A stretch of DNA of 64,000 nucleotides from Agrococcus jejuensis (GCF_900099705.1 NZ_LT629695.1:3336079-3400078); one strand, 5' to 3'. Counted from the stretch's first letter, positions 33,742 to 42,048 are shown. Notes: generated from the letters alone by a model not told the origin. A program made the numbers and translations.

Positions 33742-34599
33742 ATGGCGAATCGACTGGTCGAGGTCCAGCACCTCCGGAAGTCCTACGGGGAGCACGTCGC
33801 GATCGACGACGTGAGCCTCCACATCGACGAGGGCGAGACCCTCGCGTTGCTCGGCCCGAACGGCGCTGGCAAGTCGACGACGATCGAGATCCTCGAGGGC
33901 TACCGCGTGCGCTCCGGCGGCGAGGTGCGCGTGCTCGGCGAGGATCCGCAGCACGCGGGCATCGCATGGCGCGCGGCGCTCGGGATCGTGCTGCAGTCGA
34001 GCGGCGAGGCATCGGTCGCGACCGTGCGCGAGGAGCTGCGCGGTCTCGCCGCCCTCTACCCCGACGCTCGCGCCGTCGACGAGGTGCTCGCGGTTGTCGG
34101 GCTCGAGGAGCATGCCGGGCGGCGCATCGCGTCGCTGTCGGGTGGGCAGCAGCGTCGCGTCGACGTGGCGATGGGCATCGTCGGGCGTCCGCGACTGCTC
34201 TTCCTCGACGAGCCGACGACCGGCTTCGACGCCGAGGCACGTCGCGGCTTCTGGGCGCTCATCCGCTCGCTGCAGACCGACGGCACGACCATCCTGCTCA
34301 CGACGCACTACCTCGAGGAAGCCGCGCAGCTCGCGGACCGCATCGTCGTGATCGCCGACCGGCGCGTCGCCGCAGAGGGCACGCCGGCCACGATCGGCGG
34401 CGCGGATGCACGCGTGCCGATCGTGCGCTGGCGCGAGGGGGACGCGGTGCGCGAGCAGCGCACGCGCGAGCCGGGCGCACTCGTCGCGTCGCTCGCCGCG
34501 CGACTCGGCGAACCCGAGGCGCTCGAGGTCGTGCGGCCGAGCCTCGAGGACGTCTACCTCGACATCGTGCGCACCGACCGCGGGATGGTGGCCGCATGA
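33742..34599 (+). CDS. ABC exporter ATPase (DrrA-like)
   Basis: This 285-residue ATPase has Walker [12 protein letters not shown], signature LSGGQQRRVDVAMGI, Walker B LLFLDEPTTGFD, switch His LLTTHYLEEAAQLADR, and the C-terminal regulatory extension found in DrrA/ABC-2 exporters. It powers the membrane subunit encoded next, whose ATG overlaps this stop (ATGA). The ATG is preceded by CACGCT-GAGAGC, a weak match to a leaderless promoter. Confidence 0.9.
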   Translation: MANRLVEVQHLRKSYGEHVAIDDVSLHIDEGETLALLGPNGAGKSTTIEILEGYRVRSGGEVRVLGEDPQHAGIAWRAALGIVLQSSGEASVATVREELRGLAALYPDARAVDEVLAVVGLEEHAGRRIASLSGGQQRRVDVAMGIVGRPRLLFLDEPTTGFDAEARRGFWALIRSLQTDGTTILLTTHYLEEAAQLADRIVVIADRRVAAEGTPATIGGADARVPIVRWREGDAVREQRTREPGALVASLAARLGEPEALEVVRPSLEDVYLDIVRTDRGMVAA

Positions 34600-35453
34600 C
34601 CGTCACGACGGGCTCGCTGCCCGCCACCCTGTCCCCTGCCGGGCTCGCTCGCACGATCCGCATCGCGCTCGGTCGCGTCGGGTACGAGGTGCGCACGTAC
34701 TTCCGCCAGCTCGACCAGGTCTTCTTCACGTTCCTGTTCCCGGTGCTCATGCTCGGCATCTTCGCGTCGGTGTTCGACACCATGACGTTCCCCGACGGCC
34801 GGGGCGGGACGACCGACATCGCCGCCGCCGAGTACTACCTCCCCGCGATGCTCGCCTCGGGCATCCTGCTCTCGGGCGTGCAGAACCTCGGCGTCGACGT
34901 CGCGGTCGCGCGCACGAACGGCACGCTCAAGCGCCTCGCGGGCACGCCCATGCCACCGGTCGCCTTCCTCGTCGGCAAGCTCGGCCAGGCGTTCGTGACG
35001 GGGCTCGCACAGGCCGTCGTGCTGCTCGGCGTCGGCGCCATCGTCTTCCGCGTCGGCCTGCCGACCGACGCCGGCTCGTGGGCGACCTTCGCGTGGGTCT
35101 TCGTGCTCGGCACCATCACGAGCGCGCTGCTCGGCGTCGCGCTGTCGCGCGTGCCGCGCTCGGGGCGCAGCGCGACGGCGGTCATCATCCCGATCGTGCT
35201 CGTCGTGCAGTTCGCGTCGGGCATCTTCATCCAGTTCTCGCTGCTGCCCGAGTGGATGCAGCAGGCGGCGCAAGCGCTGCCCGTGGCGTGGATGGCGCTC
35301 GGCATGCGCGCCGCGCTGCTGCCCGATGCGTACGCGATGCTCGAGGTCGGCGAGACGTGGAACCTCGCAGGCGTCGCGCTCGCGCTCGGCATCTGGCTCG
35401 TGGTCGGGCTCGTCGCCGTGCGGCTGACGTTCCGGTGGATCCGACGGTCATGA
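34596..35453 (+). CDS. ABC-2 type exporter permease
   Basis: This 285-residue protein has six membrane helices of the ABC-2 permease type, beginning DQVFFTFLFPVLMLGIFASVF, then YYLPAMLASGILLSGVQNLGVDVAVARTNGTLKRLAGTPM (conserved ABC-2 loop), GLAQAVVLLGVGAIVF and VIIPIVLVVQFASGIFIQFSLLPEWMQQAAQALPVAWM. It partners the preceding ATPase. Cargo may be a drug, lipid or peptide. The stop overlaps the kinase start (ATGA). Confidence 0.9.
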   Translation: MTVTTGSLPATLSPAGLARTIRIALGRVGYEVRTYFRQLDQVFFTFLFPVLMLGIFASVFDTMTFPDGRGGTTDIAAAEYYLPAMLASGILLSGVQNLGVDVAVARTNGTLKRLAGTPMPPVAFLVGKLGQAFVTGLAQAVVLLGVGAIVFRVGLPTDAGSWATFAWVFVLGTITSALLGVALSRVPRSGRSATAVIIPIVLVVQFASGIFIQFSLLPEWMQQAAQALPVAWMALGMRAALLPDAYAMLEVGETWNLAGVALALGIWLVVGLVAVRLTFRWIRRS

Positions 35454-36679
35454 GCGGGCGGGCGGACGCGACACCCTCGCCCGGTGCAGGGGCGCTGCGT
35501 CAGGATGGCGTCGTGGACCCCAGCGCAGCGCGCTCGCGCGTCGACCCGTCGCGGTCGACGCGCTGGGCCGACCTCGCGGTCGTCGTGATGATCGGCGTCG
35601 TGGGCGTGCTGCTCGTCGTGACGCCCGTCGACGCCGTGCACCGGGTGATCGGCGCAGGCGCGATGGCGCTGCTCGCCGTCACCTGGATCGTCATGCGGCG
35701 CGACCTCGAGGTCGGCCTCGCCGGCTCGGCCGCGCGCACCGCGGCGCTCGCCGCCGTCGGGTTCTGCTGCACGCTCGCGGCGCCGTGGCTCGCGATCGCG
35801 CAGGCGATCCTGCATCCGCTCGTCTGGCTCGGTGGAGCGCGCCGACGCTACGGCATCGTCGGCTCGGCCGCGCTGTGCGCGGCCGTCGCTGCCGGATGGA
35901 TCGTGCGGGAGCCCAGCGACTGGTGGGCCGCGGTGGCGGTGCAGCTCGGCTCGTGGGGCTTCTCGGTCTGGTTCGGGCTGTGGATCGCATCGATCGACCG
36001 ACTCAGCACCGAGCGCCAGCAGCTCGTCGAGGCGCTGCGGGCGACGCGCGACGAGGTCGCGGCGCTCGCAGGCGAGCAGGGCGCGCGCAGCGAGCGAGAT
36101 CGCATCGCGCGCGAGATCCACGACACGATCGCGCAGGACCTCGTGGGCGTCGTCATGCTGCTCGAGGGCGTGCGCGCCGGCGCATCCGGAGCGGATGCCG
36201 TCGCGCTGGAGCGCGCGGAGCTCGCTGCGCGGCGCTCGCTCGCCGACGCACGCGCCCTCGTCGCCGGGGAGATCGCGATCGAGGTCGATGGTCGCAGACT
36301 CCACGCCGCCATCCGCGAGGTCGTGGGCCGTTGGTCGATCGACACGGGCATCCCCGCGACCGTGGCCCTCGAGTCCGCGGCGCTCGGCAGGGAGGCGCAG
36401 GTGGTCGTCGTCCGCAGCCTGCAGGAGGCGCTGTCGAACGTCCGTCGCCATGCGCATGCGCGTGCCGTCGCCGTGACGCTCCACGTCGACCGCGACGCCG
36501 CGGTGCTGCACGTCGACGACGACGGGACGGGCATCCCCGAAGCACCCGACGACCCGGGGTTCGGGCTCGCAGCCATGCGGCGTCGAGCGGCCCTTGCTGG
36601 TGGGTCCGCGAGCACCGCGGCCTCGCCGACCGGTGGTGCGCGCGTCGAGATCCGCGTGCCGATCGAGGAGGCGTCGTGA
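35450..36679 (+). CDS. NarL-type sensor histidine kinase
   Basis: This is a 409-residue membrane kinase. About four to six hydrophobic helices occupy residues 40-180 (ADLAVVVMIGVVGVLLVV, WLAIAQAILHPLVWL, and so on) with very short loops, so the sensing part is membrane-embedded. The HisKA_3 box ARSERDRIAREIHDTIAQDLVGVVMLLEGV carries the phospho-His. The ATPase domain has RSLQEALSNVRRHAHARAV and VDDDGTGIPEAPDDPGFGLAAMRRRA. Placement after an ABC exporter suggests it senses envelope stress or the exported compound. Confidence 0.88.
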   Translation: MSGRADATPSPGAGALRQDGVVDPSAARSRVDPSRSTRWADLAVVVMIGVVGVLLVVTPVDAVHRVIGAGAMALLAVTWIVMRRDLEVGLAGSAARTAALAAVGFCCTLAAPWLAIAQAILHPLVWLGGARRRYGIVGSAALCAAVAAGWIVREPSDWWAAVAVQLGSWGFSVWFGLWIASIDRLSTERQQLVEALRATRDEVAALAGEQGARSERDRIAREIHDTIAQDLVGVVMLLEGVRAGASGADAVALERAELAARRSLADARALVAGEIAIEVDGRRLHAAIREVVGRWSIDTGIPATVALESAALGREAQVVVVRSLQEALSNVRRHAHARAVAVTLHVDRDAAVLHVDDDGTGIPEAPDDPGFGLAAMRRRAALAGGSASTAASPTGGARVEIRVPIEEAS

Positions 36680-37308
36680 CCGCTCCCATCCGCGTGCTCG
36701 TCGTCGACGACCACGAGGTCGTGCGCGCAGGGATCGTCGCCCTGCTCGCCGCAGCCGAGGGCATCGAGGTGATCGGCGAGGCGTCGGACGGCGCGGCCGC
36801 CGTCACCCGCGCCGCCGCGCTCCGGCCCGACGTGACGCTCATGGATCTTCGGATGCCGGGCACGAGCGGCGTCGAGGCGACGCGGGCGCTCGTCGCGGCC
36901 GACCCGCAGGCGCGCGTGCTCGTGCTCACGACGTACGAGTCCGACGACGACATCCTCGGCGCGATCGCGGCGGGAGCCGCCGGCTACCTGCTCAAGGCTG
37001 CGCCGGCCGCCGAGGTCGTCGCGGGCATCCGCTCGGTGGCGGCAGGCGAGACCGCCATCGCGCCGTCGGTCGCCAGGGCGCTCGTGCGTGCCGCGCGCGA
37101 GCCCGAGGCGCCGGAGGTCGCGCTGTCCACGCGCGAGGCGGAGGTGCTCGCACTCGTCGCCGAGGGACTCACGAATCGCGACATCGGCGCGCGGCTCTTC
37201 GTCGGCGAGGCCACGGTGAAGACCTACCTCGCGCGCGTGTTCGACAAGCTCGGCGTCTCGGACCGCACGCGGGCCGTCACGCGAGCGCAGGAGCTCGGGC
37301 TGCTCTGA
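36676..37308 (+). CDS. LuxR/NarL-type response regulator
   Basis: This 210-residue regulator has an N-terminal receiver with acidic pocket VVDDHE, phospho-acceptor Asp in VTLMDLRMPGTSG, switch Thr in VLTTYESDD and Lys in YLLKAAP. The C-terminal LuxR helix-turn-helix is LSTREAEVLALVAEGLTNRDIGARLFVGEATVKTYLARVFDKLGVSDRTRAV. It is encoded at the end of the ABC-kinase operon and overlaps the kinase by 4 nt (GTGA). It probably controls its own operon. Confidence 0.92.
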   Translation: MTAPIRVLVVDDHEVVRAGIVALLAAAEGIEVIGEASDGAAAVTRAAALRPDVTLMDLRMPGTSGVEATRALVAADPQARVLVLTTYESDDDILGAIAAGAAGYLLKAAPAAEVVAGIRSVAAGETAIAPSVARALVRAAREPEAPEVALSTREAEVLALVAEGLTNRDIGARLFVGEATVKTYLARVFDKLGVSDRTRAVTRAQELGLL

Positions 37309-37317
37309 CGCGTCCGC

Positions 37318-38022
37318 TCAGCGCGCGTCGTCCTGCAGCCGCGGGTCGGGCAGCAGCGTCTCGACGGCCGGCTTGCGACCCTGCGCCCGCCACCACACGA
37401 CGAAGCCGATCGCGGTGAAGACGCCGTAGAAGACGTACATCGCGGCCGTCGCGTAGTAGCCGGCGGAGACGAGCAGCGGCACGCCCACGACGTCGACGGC
37501 GATCCAGACGAGCCAGAACTCCGTCCACCCCTTCGCCATGCCGTACGTCGCGACGAGCGAGCCCATGAACGTCCACGCGTCTGCCCAGACCGGGTCGTAG
37601 GAGCCGAGCGCCGTGAAGAGCGGCGTGAGCGCGACGGTGCCCACGAGCAGCACGAGCACGATGCCGATGCGCTCGCGCCCGCTCGCCCAGCGCGGGCGGA
37701 TCTGACCGGCGCCGTCGCGCGCCTGGCGCCAGCGGATCCATCCGTAGATCGCGACGGCGATGAACATCACCTGGCGGCCGGCCTGGCCGAGCAGCGCGGG
37801 CAGCGAGTGCGCAGGGTCGACCAGCGAGGCGACGAAGACGCTGAGCAGCAGGAGGTTGCCCACGATGCCGACGGGCCACGCCCAGATGCGCCGCGCCATG
37901 CCGCCGAGGGCGCTCGCGAGGCCGAACACGTTGCCGACGACCTCGCGCAGCAGCAGCGACTGCCCGCCGGGCAGCGGGATCTGCGCGGTGTAGGCGTCGA
38001 TGAGCCATGCGAGGGGGTCCAC
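37318..38022 (-). CDS. pnuC: PnuC-family nicotinamide riboside transporter
   Basis: This 234-residue membrane protein has about seven helices: LLREVVGNVFGLASALGGM, WAWPVGIVGNLLLLSVFV, RQVMFIAVAIYGWIRWRQ and a C-terminal YVFYGVFTAIGFVVWWRAQGR. WPVGIVGN and the YGWIRW-type strand are PnuC hallmarks. It carries out facilitated uptake of nicotinamide riboside for NAD salvage. GTG 38022 is chosen because the protein then starts VDPLAWLIDAY; an in-frame ATG at 38073 would add 17 basic residues. No NiaR/NrtR site was evident upstream. Confidence 0.85.
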   Translation of the reverse strand: MDPLAWLIDAYTAQIPLPGGQSLLLREVVGNVFGLASALGGMARRIWAWPVGIVGNLLLLSVFVASLVDPAHSLPALLGQAGRQVMFIAVAIYGWIRWRQARDGAGQIRPRWASGRERIGIVLVLLVGTVALTPLFTALGSYDPVWADAWTFMGSLVATYGMAKGWTEFWLVWIAVDVVGVPLLVSAGYYATAAMYVFYGVFTAIGFVVWWRAQGRKPAVETLLPDPRLQDDAR

Positions 38023-38076
38023 GGGGTCCAGCGTGGCACGGCGGCGGCGTGTCGTGACGCATGGGAGCGTCATGTG

Positions 38077-38106
38077 CGGACACGCGCTCGCTCGTGACCC
38101 TATGCT
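38077..38106 (+). promoter_or_regulatory. Promoter for bioY (CGGACA, 18 bp, TATGCT)
   Basis: A -35-like CGGACA (38077-38082) and a good -10 TATGCT (38101-38106) are 18 bp apart. The leader would be about 26 nt with GGAG before the ATG at 38139. Confidence 0.55.
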
Positions 38107-38138
38107 CGGTCCAACCCGTCCCGACGACTGGAGCTCGC

Positions 38139-38735
38139 ATGACCTCGATCGCCGCCCCCACCGTGCTCGCCGACCGCCTCGTCGCCCAGCGCTCCGTCGT
38201 CACCGACGTCGCGCTCGTGGCCGCTGGCGTGGCCCTCACGGCGCTGCTCGCGCAGGTGGCGATCCCGCTGTGGCCCGTGCCGGTCACGGGTCAGACGCTC
38301 GCGGTGCTCGTCGTCGGCGCCTCGCTCGGCGCCGTGCGCGGCGCTGCCTCGCTCGCGGTCTACGCGGTCCTCGGTGCCGCTGGCCTGCCGATCTTCTCCG
38401 AGCAGACCTCGGGCCTCGCGATCCTCGCCGGCCCGACGGGCGGCTACATCGTCGGCTTCGTGCTCGCCGCCGCGCTCACGGGCTGGCTCGCCGAGCGCCG
38501 CTGGGACCGGAGGTTCCTCGGCGCCGCCGTCGCCATGACGGCCGGCACGCTCGTCACGTTCGCGATCGGCCTGCCCTGGCTCGCCTTCGCGACGGGCGGC
38601 TCGCTCGAGCAGGTGCTCGCGTGGGGCCTCGTGCCCTTCATCCCCGGCGGCATCGTGAAGGCCGTCATCGCAGCGGCGATCCTGCCGCTCGCATGGAAGG
38701 GCGTGCGCGCCCTCGACGCTCGCCGCGGCGAGTAG
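38139..38735 (+). CDS. bioY: BioY, biotin ECF transporter substrate-binding subunit
   Basis: This 198-residue S-component has six membrane helices and the BioY signatures AQVAIPLWPVPVTGQTLAVLVVGASLGAVRGAASLAVYAVLGAAGLPIF and LAGPTGGYIVGFVLAA. It captures biotin at high affinity. The energising subunits (bioM/bioN or a shared EcfAT module) are not in the window, so it works alone or with a distant module. A hydrolase gene follows on the same strand. Confidence 0.93.
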   Translation: MTSIAAPTVLADRLVAQRSVVTDVALVAAGVALTALLAQVAIPLWPVPVTGQTLAVLVVGASLGAVRGAASLAVYAVLGAAGLPIFSEQTSGLAILAGPTGGYIVGFVLAAALTGWLAERRWDRRFLGAAVAMTAGTLVTFAIGLPWLAFATGGSLEQVLAWGLVPFIPGGIVKAVIAAAILPLAWKGVRALDARRGE

Positions 38736-38763
38736 CGCCCAGGCCCGGCCGAAGGTGACGTCG

Positions 38764-39678
38764 GTGCGCCGTCGTGCGCTCGCGCTCGCGAGCGTGGCTG
38801 CCGCCGTGGTCGCGGCGCTCGTCGTCACCGGCGCCGTGCTGCTGCCGACGATCCGCGAGCAGCGGCCCGCCGTCGTCGCCCGCGATGCGACGGGCGTCAC
38901 GATCGTCGACGCCATCGCCTACGGCGTCGACCCCGCCCAGCGGATCGACGTGTGCATGCCGCGTGCCGAGACGACCGTGGCCCGCGCGGCGATCCTGCTC
39001 GTGCACGGCGGATCGTGGGCGCGCGGCAGTCGCACCGACCCGATGTGGCGCGACACGTGCATCTGGCTCGCGCAGGCCGGCTACGTCGTCGCGAACGTCG
39101 ACTACCGACTCGCGCCCGCGCATCCGTTCCCCGCGGGCATCGAGGACGTCACCGCCGCGCTCGACTGGCTCCGCTCCCCCGAGACGCTCGCGACCTACGC
39201 GATCGATCCCGAGCGCATCGGCGCGTTCGGCGGCTCGGCGGGCGGCAACCTCGCGTCGCTGCTCGCGACGTCCGGCACGGGCGACTGGGACGCCGCCGGT
39301 CGCGTCGCCGCCGTCGTCACGATGTCGGCGCCGCTCGACCTCACGGGCGCCGACGTGCGCGACGACTTCGTCGAGCGGCAGCTGGCGTACCTCGGCTGCG
39401 ACGCGTTCCTCGGCTGCGACGCCGCCGCGCTCGCGAGCCCCGCGACCTTCGCCGACGAGACCGATCCGCCGTTCCTCGTCGTGCACGGCGACGACGAGAT
39501 GATCCCGCTCGCGCAGGCGGAGCGCTTCGTCGAGGCGCTCGAGGACGCCGGCACGCCCGTGCAGCTGGCCGTCGTGCCCTCGCAGCACCACTCGATCGGA
39601 CTGCTCGACGAGCCCGACGTGCGCGACGCGATCCTCGCCTTCCTCGCCGCCACGCTGGTCGATCCCGCGCTCGCCTGA
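38764..39678 (+). CDS. Alpha/beta-hydrolase (BD-FAE/esterase-like), membrane-anchored or secreted
   Basis: This 304-residue protein has an N-terminal signal or anchor RRRALALASVAAAVVAALVVTGAVLLP followed by a hormone-sensitive-lipase-like hydrolase: oxyanion LLVHGGSWARGS, nucleophile FGGSAGGNLAS (GxSxG), acid HGDDEMIP and His QHHSIG. Two Cys pairs (LGCDAFLGCD) could form a disulfide outside the cell. The GTG at 38764 is preferred because GAAGG ends 8 nt upstream; a GTG three codons earlier overlaps that site. The substrate is unknown. Confidence 0.83.
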   Translation: MRRRALALASVAAAVVAALVVTGAVLLPTIREQRPAVVARDATGVTIVDAIAYGVDPAQRIDVCMPRAETTVARAAILLVHGGSWARGSRTDPMWRDTCIWLAQAGYVVANVDYRLAPAHPFPAGIEDVTAALDWLRSPETLATYAIDPERIGAFGGSAGGNLASLLATSGTGDWDAAGRVAAVVTMSAPLDLTGADVRDDFVERQLAYLGCDAFLGCDAAALASPATFADETDPPFLVVHGDDEMIPLAQAERFVEALEDAGTPVQLAVVPSQHHSIGLLDEPDVRDAILAFLAATLVDPALA

Positions 39679-39712
39679 CGGGCATGTGGCGCGCGCGGGC
39701 CCCAGGGCCGCG

Positions 39713-39718
39713 TACCGT
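39713..39718 (+). promoter_or_regulatory. -10 box (TACCGT) for the DEAD-box helicase gene
   Basis: TACCGT is followed by seven bases and the ATG at 39726. An out-of-frame ATG at 39721 lies closer to the box. Confidence 0.45.
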
Positions 39719-39725
39719 TGATGCC

Positions 39726-41549
39726 ATGACCGACTCCGAGCCCACCGAGGCTGCAGACGCCGAGCGCACGACGTTCGCAGACCTGGGCCTGCCGCCCGCC
39801 CTCCTCCAGGCGCTCGCCGACGTCGGCTACGAGACCCCCTCGAGCATCCAGGCCGCCACGATCCCGACGCTCCTCGAGGGTCGCGACATCATCGGCCTCG
39901 CGCAGACCGGCACGGGCAAGACGGCCGCGTTCGCGCTGCCGGTGCTCGCCGCCGTCGACGTCGAGCGGCGCGAGCCGCAGGCGCTCGTGCTCACGCCGAC
40001 GCGCGAGCTCGCCGTGCAGGTGTGCGAGGCGTTCGAGCGCTACGCGGCGCACCTCGGCGGCGTGACGGTGCTGCCGATCTACGGTGGCCAGGGCTACGGC
40101 GTGCAGCTGTCGGCGCTGCGTCGCGGCGTCCACGTCGTCGTCGGCACGCCCGGCCGCATCATGGACCACCTCGACAAGGGCACGCTCGACCTCTCCGGCC
40201 TCAGCCACGTCGTGCTCGACGAGGCCGACGAGATGCTGCGCATGGGCTTCGCCGAGGACGTCGACCAGATCCTCGCCTCGACGCCCGAGGACAAGCAGGT
40301 CGCGCTGTTCTCGGCGACGATGCCGCGCCAGATCCTCGCCATCTCGAAGAAGCACCTGCGCGACCCGCAGGAGATCTCGGTGCAGGGCGGCGCGAAGACC
40401 TCGGCGAGCATCCGCCAGCGAGCGATCCTCGTGTCGTACCAGCAGAAGCTCGAGGCGCTCACGCGCGTGCTCGAGGTCGAGCCCTTCGACGGCGCCATCG
40501 TGTTCGTGCGCACGCGCTCCGAGACCGAGACGGTCGCCGAGCGCCTCCGCGCCCGCGGCTACACGGCCGCGGCGATCTCGGGCGACGTCGCGCAGCCGCA
40601 GCGCGAGAAGACCATCGAGCAGCTGCGCTCGGGCTCGCTCGACGTGCTCGTCGCGACCGACGTCGCCGCGCGCGGCCTCGACGTCGAGCGCATCAGCCAC
40701 GTCGTGAACTACGACCTGCCGATCGACACCGAGTCGTACGTGCACCGCATCGGCCGCACGGGCCGTGCCGGTCGCACGGGCGACGCCATCAGCTTCGTGA
40801 CGCCGCGCGAGCGCCGCATGCTCGGCGCCATCGAGCGCACGACGGGCGGCACGGTCGAGGAGATCCCGATGCCGTCGGCCGGCGAGGTCAACGCCTCGCG
40901 CCTGTCGAAGTTCGACGACGCCATCACGACGGCGCTCGACGCCGAGTCGGCGCGCGTCGAGCGCTTCCGCGACATCGTCGCCCACTACGTCGAGCACCAC
41001 GACGTGCCCTACAACGACGTCGCCGCGGCCCTCGCGGTCGTCGCGCAGGGTCCGACGCCGCTCCTGCTCGACGAGCAGGACGACCTGGCGCTGCGTGCGC
41101 CGAAGCGCGGCCCGCGCGAGCGCGACGACGACCGTGGTGGCGAGGACCGCGGCCCGCGCCGCGAGCGTCGCACGCCCGAGGGCGCGACGACGTACCGCCT
41201 CGCGGTCGGCTCGCGCAACCGCGTCGAGCCGCGCCAGATCGTCGGCGCCCTTGCGAACGAGGGCGGTCTGGGCCGCGACGACTTCGGTCGCATCCAGATC
41301 CGCTTCGACTTCACGCTCGTCGAGCTGCCCGAGCTCACGGGCGAGCAGCTGGGCCGTCTGTCGCAGACCCGCATCCTCGGCAAGCCGATCGACATCCAGG
41401 TCGACACGGGCGGGCGTCCCGAGCGCGGCGACCGCCCGCGTCGCGACCGCGACGACCGCGGCGGCTACGACCGTCCCCGTCGTGACCGCGACGACCGTCC
41501 GCGTCGCGACGACCGCGACGACCGCAAGCCGCGGCACCGCCGCGACTGA
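39726..41549 (+). CDS. DEAD-box ATP-dependent RNA helicase (DeaD/CsdA-like)
   Basis: This 607-residue helicase has Q motif FADLGLPPALLQAL...PSSIQ, motif I AQTGTGKT, Ia PTRELAVQV, II DEAD, III SAT, V TDVAARGLD and VI HRIGRTGR. Residues about 480-560 form a DbpA-like RNA-binding domain (TTYRLAVGSRNRVEPRQIVGALANEGGLGRDDFGRIQI). The last 40 residues are a low-complexity Arg/Asp repeat (RPRRDRDDR units). It remodels structured RNA or ribosome precursors, often in the cold. The predicted promoter is leaderless and a strong terminator follows. Confidence 0.93.
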   Translation: MTDSEPTEAADAERTTFADLGLPPALLQALADVGYETPSSIQAATIPTLLEGRDIIGLAQTGTGKTAAFALPVLAAVDVERREPQALVLTPTRELAVQVCEAFERYAAHLGGVTVLPIYGGQGYGVQLSALRRGVHVVVGTPGRIMDHLDKGTLDLSGLSHVVLDEADEMLRMGFAEDVDQILASTPEDKQVALFSATMPRQILAISKKHLRDPQEISVQGGAKTSASIRQRAILVSYQQKLEALTRVLEVEPFDGAIVFVRTRSETETVAERLRARGYTAAAISGDVAQPQREKTIEQLRSGSLDVLVATDVAARGLDVERISHVVNYDLPIDTESYVHRIGRTGRAGRTGDAISFVTPRERRMLGAIERTTGGTVEEIPMPSAGEVNASRLSKFDDAITTALDAESARVERFRDIVAHYVEHHDVPYNDVAAALAVVAQGPTPLLLDEQDDLALRAPKRGPRERDDDRGGEDRGPRRERRTPEGATTYRLAVGSRNRVEPRQIVGALANEGGLGRDDFGRIQIRFDFTLVELPELTGEQLGRLSQTRILGKPIDIQVDTGGRPERGDRPRRDRDDRGGYDRPRRDRDDRPRRDDRDDRKPRHRRD

Positions 41550-41565
41550 CGCGCGTTCGACGACT

Positions 41566-41596
41566 CGAGGGCGGCACCCGTGCGGTGCCGCCCTCG
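41566..41596 (+). terminator. Terminator after the DEAD-box helicase gene
   Basis: CGAGGGCGGCACC pairs with GGTGCCGCCCTCG across a CGTGC loop, 16 nt past the stop. Confidence 0.8.
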
Positions 41597-41679
41597 TGCG
41601 TCCTGCGAAGGGGCCATGCGTCGGACGCGCCCGGGATTCGCGCAGCGCGGACACGCCCGACCGCGTCGCACGCCGCGCG

Positions 41680-41685
41680 TAGGCT
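41680..41685 (+). promoter_or_regulatory. -10 box (TAGGCT) for the 118-residue hypothetical gene
   Basis: TAGGCT is followed by six bases and the GTG at 41692. Confidence 0.5.
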
Positions 41686-41691
41686 GGTTCG

Positions 41692-42048
41692 GTGACCCAG
41701 CAGCCCGCACCGCACCCGTCGCCGCAGCGACGCGCGAGCCTCGAGGTGCTGCGGGCAGAGGCCACCGACGAGCGCTCCGTGCTCGTCGAGGAGCGCCTCC
41801 GCGCCGGCGAGGACCCCTGGGACTTCATGGCCGACCTGCCGACGGTCGACGAGCTCGTCGTGCTGCTGCTGCGCTCCGAGCGCATCCTGCCGCCCGGCGC
41901 CGTGCGCCCCGACGAGGACGTGAGCGACGTCGTGCTTCGCCGCATCGCCGCCGACTACCCGCCGCTCGCGACCACCGTGTGGACGATGCTGTCGGAGGCG
42001 GAGTCCGTGCGCGCGTGGGCGCCGAGGATCCGGCGCGTCGGGCGCTGA
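41692..42048 (+). CDS. Uncharacterised 118-residue protein
   Basis: I do not recognise this protein. It is soluble and rich in acidic and aliphatic residues, with RASLEVLRAEATDERSVLVEERLRAGEDPWDFMADLPTVDELVVLLLRSERILPPGAVRPDEDVSDVVLRRI and a C-terminal Trp-containing helix (LATTVWTMLSEAESVRAWAPRI). Mostly helical structure is likely. It is a single gene between two strong hairpins, with a leaderless-type promoter, so it is independently expressed. Confidence 0.7.
   Translation: MTQQPAPHPSPQRRASLEVLRAEATDERSVLVEERLRAGEDPWDFMADLPTVDELVVLLLRSERILPPGAVRPDEDVSDVVLRRIAADYPPLATTVWTMLSEAESVRAWAPRIRRVGR

Noticed and set aside
31606..34308. A 900-codon minus-strand open frame opposite padR, MFS and the ABC ATPase
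   Set aside because: It is antisense to three well-defined proteins and has repetitive charged composition. No start or motif supports it.
33742..37308. Horizontally acquired resistance island
   Set aside because: Base composition and codon use look the same as neighbouring genes, and there are no mobility genes, tRNA boundary or direct repeats.
38023..38138. Riboswitch or NiaR/BirA operator in the pnuC-bioY intergenic region
   Set aside because: Only a promoter-like CGGACA/TATGCT pair is visible. No inverted repeat matching known operators or folded aptamer could be supported by eye.
41430..41549. CRISPR-like or tandem-repeat array
   Set aside because: The repetition comes from the Arg/Asp codons of the helicase tail. 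Repeat units are short, irregular and without spacers. No CRISPR array was seen anywhere.
39195..41945. A 916-codon minus-strand open frame opposite the esterase and the DEAD-box helicase
   Set aside because: It shows the same shadow pattern and no recognisable protein features.
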